Assembly: GCA_963680875.1 (NCBI GenBank)
Contig: OY804580.1
Coordinates: 115,695,534 to 115,759,533 of the forward strand
DNA length: 64,000 nucleotides
From: Bathymodiolus brooksi
Lineage: Eukaryota > Mollusca > Bivalvia > Mytilida > Modiolidae
Reading direction: 5' to 3'
A program made the position numbers and the translations under genes. The notes under the pieces were generated by a model. That model worked only from the letters and a program-made list of their open reading frames with translations. It made no database searches and had not been told where the DNA came from. This document shows, piece after piece, positions 25,981 through 37,995 of this stretch. Each line of letters begins with the position of its first letter. Positions within the stretch are counted from its first letter, which is position 1.

Positions 25981-26802
25981 TATATCATTGAGCTTAGACA
26001 TATATCATATACTATACGCTTTCTATATTTTATATCCAAAGTGAAACGTTTCAATATGTACTGTAAATGTGCGTCTGTCTATCCGTAGTGTGATAAAATG
26101 TACAATATACAATTACTGCCTTCATACAAGGTGATCATCGACATTTCATTGTCAACCAGATGGTGGTTGCTTTTCCCAAGGGTTTCAGCTCCAGGGAAAA
26201 CAACAATTAAGGGTAACAAACCTCTCGAGAGTTGAAAACTTGATGTTTACCTAATATGAAGGCAATAGCTGTTTTATTATAACGAAACTACTCGAAGATG
26301 TCTAAAGACATGATTTTTTTTGGTTTTTTTAGAAGAAAACAAAATAATTCCAGGTATAATAAATACAAACACAGAATCGGAATAAAAATCGGATTTTCAA
26401 AGCACCCCCGGTTTTGAGGGTTGTAGACCGGGCGAAAACAGATGGTCTTCATCTACATTATATATGTTTGGGTTGTCGATAGGGTTGTCACCCTCGTCAG
26501 CAAATTTTCCTTAAAATATCCAAATTGTCTTATTACTTTGACATGGTATAAAATATGTAAGGTATAATAATTATAATTTAATCTTATTGTTAGTCTTTAT
26601 GTAATGTGATTAGACGTTTCTCCAGATAGTTCACCCCCTCTGATTGTCTTTACGTAGTGCTAAGCAAAACTTTTCCCACGTGTATAAACTATAGATGAGA
26701 TAATGGTAAATAACTGATATCTAAAATGACATGCATTTTTATATTGATCATAAAAAAGAACAGAAAAACAACTGGTCTGTATAGAGAGGTTATATCTAAG
26801 TA
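25981..26802. other. Intergenic, nothing recognised
   Basis: AT-rich single-copy-looking sequence. I see no splice-supported exon, RNA gene or repeat. Confidence 0.4.
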
Positions 26803-26981
26803 CAGTCAATCCTGCCATAGTGACCACCTCTATTAAGCAACAACTTGTATCATGCGACCTTAATTTTTATTTTCCTTCACAGTGCATTTCATATCAATTA
26901 AACCTGTATTAAGCGACCACCTGCCTTATGTGACCATATTTCACTGTTGCCTTGAAAGGTCACATAAGACAGGTTTGACTG
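26803..26981. mobile_element. MITE-like element with about 24-bp terminal inverted repeats
   Basis: The left end reads cagtcaatcctgccatagtg and the right end, on the minus strand, reads cagtcaaacctgtcttatgt, both followed by a gacc motif. Two further degenerate copies of the same motif (taagcgaccacctgccttat and related) lie inside. At 179 bp with no coding capacity, it fits a non-autonomous DNA transposon. I could not define a convincing target-site duplication, so the superfamily is unassigned. Confidence 0.65.
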
Positions 26982-27204
26982 CGGTCACTATTCATAACAA
27001 TTATTAACGTTATGACGTAAGAGACTTGTATTTCACTCTGACAGTATGTACTGTTACAAGAGGCAGACATAATAGAATACACAATACGTAATGACGAACT
27101 GAATGAATGGTATTATGAACTGATCTAGTGTTCATGTATTGCTGTAGCCGGCTTGTCGCAGAAATAACATTGACTATTACGATATAACTAAATTATTGTT
27201 GAAA

Positions 27205-27345
27205 AAGGCAAATTGACAAAATAAAATAAAATAAAATATATAATATTTTATTAAAAAGAAATACAAATGCATGTAAAAAAAATGTAAAAAAAAATGTAAA
27301 AAAAAAATTAAAATAAATACATGTAAACATATAAGTAAAACACGT
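27205..27345. other. A-rich low-complexity tract downstream of LPMO copy A
   Basis: Runs of A with interspersed T, G and C. On the minus strand this is the T-rich 3' flank of gene A. Confidence 0.6.
27247..27252 (-). terminator. Candidate polyadenylation signal of LPMO copy A
   Basis: tttatt on the plus strand, AATAAA on the minus strand, about 150 nt after the stop codon. Plausible only by position. Confidence 0.45.
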
Positions 27346-27403
27346 TTGAAATTAAATTAACAAAAATGAGTATTTAAATGTTGTAATGTCTGACTGGCAC
27401 ATA

Positions 27404-29703
27404 TCACTTGTTCCTGCATGCATCAGTACAGTACGCGCTAGAAGGGCATTTGTTTTGTTGGCACTGAGCAATACAATATCGGTCGGCATATTGATAACGT
27501 GCTTTAAACAAAGGCGTGGCTTCACAGGATGCAGTGACATGCCCTGGTCCTGATACGATAGGCCTAAACCCAACAACACCCCCTTGTTGTACGACTGGAT
27601 GACTGTTTAGAATATTTGGATGTGGATTGCCAGATGATACTGATATAGATATGTCTGCACAGCCATAGAATTGTTCTTGAGGTCCGCAACCAACACAACA
27701 ATTATGATTGTCATCACAGTTGTAGGAGTTACCTGTTGATAAAAAAAAATTAAATAAAACTACCTGTTGATATGTTTCATAATTTTTTGCATGGCAATTT
27801 GTTTGTGGAACTTTCATAGAAAAACACCACTCTTGGACATTTCGCAGAAATCTATTTAGTTAAATATATTTTCTTTTGTATTCTTAATGATCATTATGAA
27901 GTGTTGATTCTTATATATTCGATACTAAAATGTTTGCATAGACAAGCGGTTACTGGCTGTATCATAATTACTAAATATCAAGATTTTCTAACAATGTGTA
28001 ATCAAAGAATGACGGACAAAGCAATGACCAGAAGAAAAAGAACAAAAGAACAACAATGATCTTCACAACACTACACAGAAAACTAAAGACTGAACAACAC
28101 AACTACGAATTAGGGTGAACCCAGGTGCTGCGTAGGTATAAAAAGTTCCTGCTCCACTAGAGGCACCGTCCTGTTTATATTTAGAAACCCGTTGATAAGT
28201 CATGAATGAGGTCCGGATTGCTACTACGACCAACGGAACATATCCGTGTCATTTGTGACGTATATATTCGGTAACGATTAACCAAGTCTTAGTGACGACC
28301 GTGAAACTTTCGGAATGATGACTTCCACTTAGCCACTGGTTCAGTAGTTTTTTTTGTAAGCAGCAACCATCAATCAGGGAAATCATGATATGAATCACAA
28401 GCTCTGGAATATCGTATCAAATGAGAAATATTAATTTCACATGCAGGTGCTGTGTGTTTCGTGCATATATCTTTGATTTATTTTTTGTTTTTACAATTTT
28501 CCAAATCAAAATAAAAAACTGAAATTGCTTGATACATACCTGTATTCCATTTCCACTGTAGAACACATTGTGGACATGATAAATCCCGAGGAAGTACGAG
28601 ATCAACTGAGTATTTACCAACAGAACCAGGTTCATGGAACTTCGTTTGTCCGTTAGTTTGCTTTAGTAAATATCTGTCCAGACAAGCTTGTGTTGCTGGT
28701 TGATAACGGTTATTAACAGGACAGAGGCGAAATTCAAAATATCCTCGATGAGTGGCTGTTACTTCTACTGTAACTTTAATCGTTTGGCCACTGATGTACT
28801 TTCCAACAATGGTACCAGTTGCATATTTCCCGCCAGCCTCGTTATCGCGAACACCATTCCATGGGTCTCCACAAACTCCACATTTCCCGCCATTAATTGT
28901 CCATTGTTTCTGAAAATTCGAAAATATCCGGTGAAAACACGTAAAACAATAATAATAAATGTGTTGGAATAAAAGTTATCTTTAAATGACTTGTCCTAAA
29001 ATTAATTTTCATCTAAATTATGTATTTCATTCTATTAATCATTGAGACCCTTGTTCATATCCTTTTATTCATATTGAATGCGGAATATATCTCCGTTTTG
29101 TTTACTATGGTTAGAATCATGATGTTTAATGGCACTTTCAACAATATTTTAGTTTTATCTTGGCGGTTAGTTTTATTGGTGGAGGAAAGCAGAATACCCG
29201 ACCATCCACAAGTCACATAGCGTTGTATCGAGTGCACCTCGCCATGGACCCGACTATCCACAAGTCACATAGCGTTGTATCGAGTGCACCTCGCCATGGA
29301 CTCACAACTTTAGTGGTGTAAGGCATTTATTACATAGATAGATGCAAACACAACTACCATACGATTACGACCACGATAAAGAGAATGGCATTTTATAAAG
29401 AAATATATTAGAACTATATATTATAAATATTGCAATAGGAGAAAATGCTTCATTCATTGGACTTTTTCATATTGTCGTTTTTTGTGTTTCAAGAATTATT
29501 GTATACACAAGACACGATTCAACGAAATATTAATTAAAACAACTTACATAGAACCCTCCACATGACATTTGATTATCATCATAATTAGCCGGAGTACTGT
29601 ACCCATAACGCCACATTGTTGATCTTCCTGGAGGGGAGATAAGTCTACCATGACCAATTGCCCCAATTATTAATGTATGCAAAACAAGAATCTTTACCAG
29701 CAT
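27404..29703 (-). CDS. AA15-type lytic polysaccharide monooxygenase, copy A (3 coding exons, 284 aa)
   Basis: Coding exons are 29,703-29,548, 28,909-28,540 and 27,732-27,404 (156 + 370 + 329 nt). The introns are GT-AG, phase 0 then phase 1, and the joined frame is open to TGA. Residues 1-17 form a signal peptide, so His18 becomes the mature N terminus (HGRLISPPGRSTMWRYGY). His106 (TATHRGYFEF) would complete the copper histidine brace, and a Phe-Tyr pair at 197-198 (CGPQEQFYGCADI) is the likely axial site. This is the AA15 layout; the family oxidatively cleaves chitin or cellulose, and the enzyme would be secreted. A variable linker (about 205-245) leads to a Cys-rich tail spaced C-x3-C-x4-C-x5-C-x3-C. 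ATG 29,703 is preferred because an acceptor (atttcag) lies just upstream at 29,713; an upstream in-frame ATG at 29,742 would fall in the intron. The substrate cannot be read from the sequence. Confidence 0.9.
28010..28180 (-). mobile_element. Dispersed element E, copy 2, in an intron of LPMO copy A
   Basis: Reverse-oriented and diverged. It shows acaatgatcttcacaacact, acacagaaaactaaagactg, gggtgaacccaggtgct and ctgctccactagaggcacc, the reverse complements of E landmarks. It lies in the intron between coding exons 2 and 3. Confidence 0.65.
29125..29395 (-). mobile_element. SINE copy in the first coding intron of LPMO copy A, with an internal tandem duplication
   Basis: The reverse complement shows the tRNA-like head (cgtatggtagttgtgtttgc) and the tail (ggtggaggaaa and ttagttttattgg on the plus strand). 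About 52 bp around gtcacatagcgttgtatcga occur twice in direct tandem (about 29,199-29,303), which other SINE copies in the window do not have. Confidence 0.75.
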
Positions 29704-29779
29704 ATTTGAATCCTGAAATATTAATATTAATACATAATGCATTATAATCGTAACTTCCCAGTCCTTTTCTCATTCATGA

Positions 29780-30050
29780 CTTATCACCGGGTTTGCAACT
29801 AGATTAACACGACGGGTACCACTAGTGGAGCAGGAACTGCCTACCCTTCCGGAGCACATGAGTTCACCCCCGGTTTTTAGTGGGGTTCGTGTTACTTGAT
29901 CTTTAATTTTATGTGTATGTTTTGTAGATGATTGGTTTTTTTTTGTTTTTTTTTGTTTTATTTCTTTTTGTACTTTTTCTTTTGACCATTGTGTTGTCTG
30001 TACTTCTTCGATATACGAATTCTGATTACCCCTTTCAAACTCTTCTTAAC
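29780..30050 (+). mobile_element. Dispersed element E, copy 3, in the 5'-UTR intron of LPMO copy A
   Basis: A well-preserved copy: cacgacgggtaccactagtg, ctacccttccggagcac, tagtggggttcgtgttac, ttgtgttgtctgtacttctt and gattacccctttcaaactc. A T-rich expansion (ttttttttgttttttttg) replaces part of the middle. It is antisense to gene A. Confidence 0.8.
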
Positions 30051-30139
30051 AGATAAATAACATGATAAATAGAGTGATTCAAACATCTGATAAAGGACAT
30101 ATTATCTCGCGAAAAGTTTGAAAATACTAAATAGGTTAT

Positions 30140-30337
30140 TAGAAACCGGAAATTGAAGAAGGGTAAACAATACAATGGTCAAAAGAAACACGACAAAAAT
30201 ATAAACAATGATCTACGAAAACACTGCACAAAAAAATAAAAACAGAACCACATTAATACCACAAAAAAGCAATGAAAAACTATAAAAAATGAGCAACACG
30301 AATCCCCCCAAAACGGGGGAGAGGGATGGTAAACCCG
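30140..30337 (-). mobile_element. Dispersed element E, copy 4 (degenerate)
   Basis: Reverse-oriented landmarks are still visible: gggtaaacaatacaatggtc, atgatctacgaaaacactgc and gagcaacacgaatccccc. It lies in inverted orientation about 90 bp from copy 3. Confidence 0.55.
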
Positions 30338-30443
30338 TTTCTTATAAGATATCCGCCGTTTCTTATAAGATATCCGCCGTTTCTTATAAGATATCCACCG
30401 TTTCTTATAAGATATCTGCCGTTTCTTATAAGATATCCGCCAT
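30338..30443. repeat. 21-bp tandem repeat, 5 copies
   Basis: Units of gtttcttataagatatccgc plus one base, repeated five times with two substitutions, at the edge of the degenerate element E copy. The short open frame across it is a repeat artefact. Confidence 0.9.
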
Positions 30444-30794
30444 GCTACTCATAGTCAATTTCAGTAAAAATCTTGTTGGTGACAGAGGAATAAAATCTAC
30501 GTATGTTTCCCATGTAGTTGTATTTGGACAACTAGAAATGTCTTTCAAATGAAGCTGCGATTCGGACGTGTGCATGGGTTAAAATACGGACTACACAGAA
30601 ATCTAAAGACAGAGCAACATGAATTCCACCAAAATACAACATTGCACAAGAAAATAAAATGTGTTCTGTTTTAACTTTTAAGGGTTGCTATGAACTAAAT
30701 GAAAATGTAATTCAGAAGAACAATAGTCAATAGTATTACAAGTCTGAGTCGAGTTTTAAAACAAATCATTTAAATAAGACAGATTTCTACTTAC

Positions 30795-30868
30795 TTATTG
30801 TATCTGAAGTTTCTCTTCCACGTGTAATTGTTTGTATACAAATGTCCACGCGCGATTCATTATTTATA
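30795..30868 (-). promoter_or_regulatory. Promoter and non-coding exon 1 of LPMO copy A
   Basis: On the minus strand a TATA box TACTATAAATA (core 30,868-30,861) is followed by a short leader containing tgtatacaaacaattacacg and then a splice donor at 30,794 (acaataa|gtaagtag). The matching acceptor is at 29,713, giving an 1,082-nt 5'-UTR intron. The same TATA, tatacaaaca and cacgtgga arrangement occurs before LPMO copy B, which is the main support. A CRE-like tgacgt lies 235 bp upstream (31,108-31,103). Confidence 0.75.
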
Positions 30869-30899
30869 GTAAAATTACCGGATACCTTAATGAATACAT

Positions 30900-31506
30900 A
30901 CGATAGAAATGTTTACCTTAAGATAACAACATTGTATTCTTACGCCGATACGTACGTATGTTAAATAAACATCCACACTATATAATACGGGTATCGTTAA
31001 TCTTATAATTTGACTTGTTGCTACGGAAATTAATCCCGAATCAACATTTTACACCTGATAACTTCCACATTTTAGAATTGCATTGTTTTAATTGAATTAA
31101 CAACGTCACACGGTATACGTCATACTGTTCATGTCAATTTAATTTTATTTGTGAATGGTATACGAGTGGGTTTTCGTGTATGATGGACAATGCCTGTTTC
31201 TAACTTCTGTATGTTCAGTTGCACTCGGCGACACACAGTTATAAATGGTATAATACGAGAAAACTCCATATTTATCTCAGCAACCCTTCTATATTTTCAA
31301 TTTTTCTCTGACAATGATAATTCTTGAACTGTGAACTACAAACACTAAATAAGCTTAGTTCCATGTTTTCTACTCCATTAACGAGTGCTTTACCTTTCTA
31401 TAGAACATGAATTTGGTTGTACCTACCTCAATTAAATGTAAGAATCTATTAAAATTAAAGTGTAAAATAGAATTGTGTGCATTTCAACTGATTTAATTGT
31501 TAATCA
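30900..31506. other. Upstream region of LPMO copy A, nothing else recognised
   Basis: AT-rich, no gene or repeat recognised. It contains the CRE-like acgtca at 31,103-31,108. Confidence 0.4.
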
Positions 31507-32080
31507 GCACACAATCTTAACTGAGTTTTGTACAACCCGGTCCTTATTGTACAATATTTCAGCTATATTTATGACAAAAACAAGTTTATAAACAATAAAT
31601 GCTATGAATAAATTGATGGTACTGGTATAGGCGTACGGATCAGGGCGAGGTGTACAACATTATGTGATAAAATTTGTCAGTGACTTGCGACAGGTCGGTG
31701 GTTTTCTTCGGGCACTCCGGTTTCCTCCAGCAATAAAACTGATCGCCACGATATAAATGAAATATTGTTGAAAGTGGCGTTAAGCACCATAAAAAACAAA
31801 CAACATATAAGATGTAATATTTTTAACCAGACAATGCTTTAAGCATGACATATATTGTATTGTCAAAGTAAGTTTACAAGGTGATCACCTACTCCATCTT
31901 ACCTCGTGTCAATGATTGATTGATCGACTGTTCCTTAACAATGTAATGTTTATCAAAACTAAGGTCTGCTCGGGTGACTTTATCTGATTTTGTCTATCCT
32001 GTTTGGCGGCCCTTTGGTTTACTTGTTCCCAAATACTTTTAATTTATTAGGTTTCCCAATCTTTTGATTATGTGCGTACC
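31507..32080 (+). repeat. Duplicated segment also found at 57,413-57,985, containing a SINE tail
   Basis: Collinear with 57,413-57,985 from gcacacaatcttaactgag through cctgtttggcggccctttgg to tgattatgtg. The SINE tail at 31,650-31,800 lacks its tRNA-like head. The right part (tttggtttacttgttcccaa) also resembles 43,175-43,240 in the LPMO B leader intron, so at least that part belongs to a wider dispersed family. Confidence 0.8.
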
Positions 32081-35000
32081 TAAAGTTCGAGTAACACGAA
32101 TCCCACTAAAACAAAAGATCGAGTAACACGAACCCACAAAAACTAAAGATCGAGTAACACGAACCCATAAAAACTAAAGATCGAGTAACACGAACTCCAC
32201 TAAAACTAAATACCGAGTAACGCGAACCCCATTAAAAACAAAGACCGAGTTACATGAACCCCATTAAAACTAAAGATTGAGTAACACGAACCCCACTAAA
32301 ACCAAAGATCGAGTAACACGAACCCCATTAAAACTAAAGATCGAGTAACGCGAACTCCACTAAAACTAAAGATTGAGTAACACGAACCCCACTAAAACTA
32401 AAGACCGAGTAACGCGAACCCTACTAAAACTAAAGATCGAGTAACGCGAACTCCACTAAAACCAAAGATCGAGTAACACGAACCCCACTAAAACTAAAGA
32501 TTGAGTAACACGAACCCCACTAAAACTAAAGACCGAGTAACGCGAACCCCACTAAAACTAAAGACCGAGTAACACGAACCCAACTAAAACTAAAGACCGA
32601 GTAACGCGAACCCCACTAAAACTAAAGATCGAGTAATACGAACTCCACTAAAACTAAAGACCGAGTAACGCGAACCCCACTAAAACTAAAGATCGAGTAA
32701 TACGAACTCCACTAAAACTAAAGACCGAGTAACACGAACCCCACTAAAACTAAAGATCGAGTAATACGAACTCCACTAAAACTAAAGACCGAGTAACGCG
32801 AACCCCACTAAAACTAAAGATCGAGTAATACGAACTCCACTAAAACTAAAGACCGAGTAACACGAACCCCACTAAAACTAAAGACCGAGTAACGCGAACC
32901 CCACTAAAACTAAAGACCGAGTAACACGAACCCAACTAAAACTAAAGACCGAGTAACGCGAACCCCACTAAAACTAAAGATCGAGTAATACGAACTCCAC
33001 TAAAACTAAAGACCGAGTAACGCGAACCCCACTAAAACTAAAGACCGAGTAACACGAACCCAACTAAAACTAAAGACCGAGTAACGCGAACCCCACTAAA
33101 ACTAAAGATCGAGTAACGCGAACTCCACTAAAACTAAAGATCGAGTAACACGAACCCTACTAAAACTAAAGACCGAGTAACGCGAACCCCACTAAAACTA
33201 AAGATCGAGTAATACGAACTCCACTAAAACTAAATACTGAGTAACGCGAACCCCATTAAAAACAAAGACCGAGTTACATGAATCCCATTAAAACTAAAGA
33301 TTGAGTAACACGAACCCCACTAAAACCAAAGATCGAGTAACACGAACCCCACTAAAACTGAAGATCGAGTAACGCGAACCCCACTAAAACTAAAGATCGA
33401 GTAACGCGAACTCCACTAAAACTAAAGATTGAGTAACACGAACCCCACTAAAACTAAAGACCGAGTAACGCGAACCCTACTAAAACTAAAGATCGAGTAA
33501 CGCGAACTCCTCTAAAACCAAAGATCGAGTAACACGAACCCCACTAAAACTAAAGATCGAGTAATACGAACTCCACTAAAACCAAAGATCGAGTAATGCG
33601 AACCCCACTAAAACTAAAGATCGAGTAACGCGAACTCCACTAAAACCAAAGATCGAGTAACACGAACCCCACTAAAACCAAAGATCGAGTAACGCCAACC
33701 CCACTAAAACTAAAGATCGAGTAACGCGAACTCCACTAAAACTAAAGATTGAGTAACACGAACCCTACTAAAACTAAAGACCGAGTAACGCGAACCCTAC
33801 TAAAACTAAAGATCGAGTAATGCGAACTCCACTAAAACCAAAGATCGAGTAACACGAACCCCACTAAAACTAAAGATCGAGTAATACGAACTCCACTAAA
33901 ACTAAAGACCGAGTAACGCGAACCCCACTAAAACTAAAGATCGAGTAACGCGAACTCCACTAAAACTAAAGATCGAGTAACACGAACCCTACTAAAACTA
34001 AAGACCGAGTAACGCGAACCCCACTAAAACTAAAGATCGAGTAATACAAACTCCACTAAAACTAAATACCGAGTAACGCGAACCCCATTAAAAACAAAGA
34101 CCGAGTTACATGAACCCCATTAAAACTAAAGATCGAGTAACACGAACCCATAAAAACTAAAGATCGAGTAACACGAACCCCACTAAAACTAAAGATCGAG
34201 TAATACGAACTCCACTAAAACTAAATACCGAGTAACGCGAACCCCATTAAAAACAAAGACCGAGTTACATGAACCCCATTAAAACTAAAGATTGAGTAAC
34301 ACGAACCCCACTAAAACTAAAGATCGAGTAATACGAACTCCACTAAAACTAAATACCGAGTAACACGAACCCCATTAAAAACAAAGACCGAGTTACATGA
34401 ACCCCATTAAAACTAAAGATTGAGTAACACGAACCCCACTAAAACTAAAGATCGAGTAACACGAACCCCACTAAAACTAAAGATCGAGTAATACGAACTC
34501 CACTAAAACTAAAGATCAAGTAACACGAACCCCACTAAAACTAAAGACCGAGTAACACGAACCCTACTAAAACTAAAGATCGAGTAATACGAACCCCACT
34601 AAAACTAAAGACCGAGTAACGCGAACCCCACTAAAACTAAAGATTGAGTAACGCGAACTCCACTAAAACTAAAGATCGAGTAACACGAACCCTACTAAAA
34701 CTAAAGACCGAGTAACGCGAACCCCACTAAAACTAAAGATCGAGTAATACGAACTCCACTAAAACTAAATACCGAGTAACGCGAACCCCATTAAAAACAA
34801 AGACCGAGTTACATGAACCCCATTAAAACTAAAGATCGAGTAACACGAACCCATAAAAACTAAAGATCGAGTAACACGAACCCCACTAAAACTAAAGATC
34901 GAGTAACACGAACCCCACTAAAACTAAAGACCGAGTAACGCGAACCCCACTAAAACTAAAGATCGAGTAACGCGAACTCCACTAAAACTAAAGATCGAGT

Positions 35001-36735
35001 AACACGAACCCTACTAAAACTAAAGACCGAGTAACGCGAACCCCACTAAAACTAAAGATCGAGTAATACAAACTCCACTAAAACTAAATACCGAGTAACG
35101 CGAACCCCATTAAAAACAAAGACCGAGTTACATGAACCCCATTAAAACTAAAGATCGAGTAACACGAACCCATAAAAACTAAAGATCGAGTAACACGAAC
35201 CCCACTAAAACTAAAGATCGAGTAACACGAACCCCACTAAAACTAAAGACCGAGTAACGCGAACCCCACTAAAACTAAAGATCGAGTAACGCGAACTCCA
35301 CTAAAACTAAAGATCGAGTAACACGAACCCTACTAAAACTAAAGACCGAGTAACGCGAACCCCACTAAAACTAAAGATCGAGTAATACAAACTCCACTAA
35401 AACTAAATACCGAGTAACGCGAACCCCATTAAAAACAAAGACCGAGTTACATGAACCCCATTAAAACTAAAGATCGAGTAACACGAACCCATAAAAACTA
35501 AAGATCGAGTAACACGAACCCCACTAAAACTAAAGATCGAGTAATACGAACTCCACTAAAACTAAATACCGAGTAACGCGAACCCCATTAAAAACAAAGA
35601 CCGAGTTACATGAACCCCATTAAAACTAAAGATTGAGTAACACGAACCCCACTAAAACTAAAGATCGAGTAATACGAACTCCACTAAAACTAAATACCGA
35701 GTAACACGAACCCCATTAAAAACAAAGACCGAGTTACATGAACCCCATTAAAACTAAAGATTGAGTAACACGAACCCCACTAAAACTAAAGATCGAGTAA
35801 CACGAACCCCACTAAAACTAAAGATCGAGTAATACGAACTCCACTAAAACTAAAGATCAAGTAACACGAACCCCACTAAAACTAAAGACCGAGTAACACG
35901 AACCCTACTAAAACTAAAGATCGAGTAATACGAACCCCACTAAAACTAAAGACCGAGTAACGCGAACCCCACTAAAACTAAAGATTGAGTAACGCGAACT
36001 CCACTAAAACTAAAGATCGAGTAACACGAACCCTACTAAAACTAAAGACCGAGTAACGCGAACCCCACTAAAACTAAAGATCGAGTAATACGAACTCCAC
36101 TAAAACTAAATACCGAGTAACGCGAACCCCATTAAAAACAAAGACCGAGTTACATGAACCCCATTAAAACTAAAGATCGAGTAACACGAACCCATAAAAA
36201 CTAAAGATCGAGTAACACGAACCCCACTAAAACTAAAGATCGAATAATACGAACTCCACTAAAACTAAATACTGAGTAACGCGAATCCCATTAAAAACAA
36301 AGACCGAGTTACATGAACCCCATTAAAACTAAACATCGAGTAACACGAACCCATAAAAACTAAAGATCGAGTTACATGAACCCCATTAAAACTAAAGATT
36401 GAGTAACACGAACCCCACTAAAACCAAAGATCGAGTAACACGAACCCCACTAAAACTAAAGATCGAGTAACGCGAACCCCACTAAAACTAAAGATGGAGT
36501 AACGCGAACTCCACTAAAACTAAAGATTGAGTAACACGAACCCCACTAAAACCAAAGATCGAGTAACGCGAACCCCACTAAAACTAAAGATCGAGTAACG
36601 CGAACTCCACTAAAACCAAAGATCGAGTAACGCGAACCCCACTAAAACTAAAGATCGAGTAACACGAACCCCACTAAAACTAAAGACCGAGTAACAAGAA
36701 CCCCACTAAAACTAAAGATCGAGTAACGCGATCCC
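32081..36735 (-). repeat. 32-bp minisatellite array, about 145 units, derived from element E
   Basis: Each unit contains gagtaacacgaaccccacta followed by aaactaaagatc. The reverse complement of the unit is an internal segment of element E (ggggttcgtgttactcgatc plus flanks). The right end passes into remaining E sequence, aaaatcggggtgaactcac (to about 36,763). Higher-order blocks of 319 bp and 1,341 bp are visible within 34,100-36,150. No coding capacity. Confidence 0.95.
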
Positions 36736-36763
36736 CACTCAAAATCGGGGTGAACTCACGTGC

Positions 36764-37193
36764 AATCCATAGTTAATATATAATTTAGTAATAAGTGTGT
36801 TTCCCATTTAGTATTAACACTCTATATCAAAACATTTTAATGTCTCTGGAAAATTGACCAAAGCATTTTTCTTTCAGTCACTATGCCAAAAAACTATTTC
36901 AATGTCCATCAGTGATGGTCAACCATACCACCAATATCAACAATGGTAAACAACTTCTTCAGCTCTCACTTGAATGGTTTAATCTTTAAATGTAATGCGT
37001 CATAGAATAGAAACCCATTATTAATTTGGAAAATATGCAGACGACTGCTAATGACGTCACATATAAGTGATGGCGTAGATCTGTTTTTTGATATTTTCAT
37101 AGTTTATTTAATGTATATAAATGTGACATTAACGACCTCTTGTGCAGCAAAAGTTGAATGAATTTTATAATCTTTGCTTTATTTGTACATAAG
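36764..37193 (+). promoter_or_regulatory. LPMO upstream region, D1 copy
   Basis: This segment recurs at 50,799-51,228, 51,801-52,230 and 53,986-54,415. Its last part (gacctcttgtgcagcaaaag, then gttgaatgaattttataatc, then tttatttgtacata) aligns with the sequence upstream of LPMO copy B (gacctcacagctaacaaaag and gttgaatgaatttaaatag near 42,610-42,670). A perfect CRE palindrome, tgacgtca, is at 37,052-37,059. I infer that it is the distal promoter of an LPMO copy. Confidence 0.6.
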
Positions 37194-37819
37194 GGTAATA
37201 ACAAAATTACCGAACTCCGAGCAATCTTACAAAGGGAAAGTCAAAGCTCATAAGTATATAAACAGACAAAATCAGTCAGCAACCGGAAAACTGTGAAAAC
37301 CGTAATGACCCTGACTTGGTACAGGCATTTCTAAAGAAATGGTGGGTTGAATGAGATTTTAAAGCGCCAAACCTCCCCCTTTCATTACGGCTCAAAGTTT
37401 CCGGCTGTCACTATAACAGTATTTATAACAATACTTGAACAAAACAGGTAAAACAGTTGTCATAACAGCACCAAACTCAGTGAAGTAAATGTCAGAAACA
37501 TTCTTACGTCACACATTGATAAAAAAATATTTTGGACATTTTTGTTTTTGATCACTTATCTTTATACATTTTCACTATATGAAAATCCATCGTTTATAAT
37601 CTTTTCTGCGAGACGCAATATATTTCGACAAGATCATGGTATCGGAATATAAACTTTTTAAGAGATTGAATAAGGCGAATCTTTTCATAGCCCTGGTCCA
37701 GTAGCCTCTTTCTCAGATGAAGATAACGTTTCAGGAAATCAGAATAATTGCTACTGCCCCTTGCATAACGAATCAATTGCGAGATGTAAACACCATACAC
37801 AAGTTACCCGATATGTTCG
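37194..37819 (-). pseudogene. 5'-truncated Penelope-like RT 3' end, inserted in the D1 promoter
   Basis: The minus-strand frame 37,800-37,594 encodes YGVYISQLIRYARGSSNYSD and onward, matching the C-terminal part of the element at 39,546-40,509. It is followed by the same 3' UTR down to a terminal hairpin GGTAATAACAAAATTACC at 37,194-37,211. cataag flanks both sides (37,188-37,193 and 37,820-37,825), a possible 6-bp target-site duplication. Removing the insert restores collinearity with the LPMO B promoter. It has no RT catalytic core and is dead. Confidence 0.7.
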
Positions 37820-37927
37820 CATAAGCATATTTTATTTGTTATGTGTTACTCCGTATTCCTAGCATGTGTTTATTTACACATAAATAAAATAACATGGTGT
37901 ATTTATGTACATATCAGAACCTTTTAC

Positions 37928-37995
37928 TATAAATATGGAACCCTCTAAAACAAAATTTACAAACAAAAATACGTGGACATTTATTAAACACAATA
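37928..37995 (+). promoter_or_regulatory. Orphan LPMO-type promoter and non-coding exon (D1)
   Basis: TATA core tataaata at 37,928-37,935 inside TTTACTATAAATA, then a leader with tacaaacaaaaatacgtgga and a donor (caata|gtaagtta) at 37,996. It matches the LPMO A and B leaders in order and spacing. No LPMO coding exon follows; similarity to D2 ends near 38,630. Confidence 0.65.

Noticed and set aside
29701..29742. Upstream ATG at 29,742 as the start of LPMO copy A
   Set aside because: A splice acceptor at 29,713 and the matching structure in copy B place this ATG inside the leader intron.
30289..30552. ORF with VSYKISA repeats
   Set aside because: Reads through a degenerate element E and a 21-bp tandem repeat.
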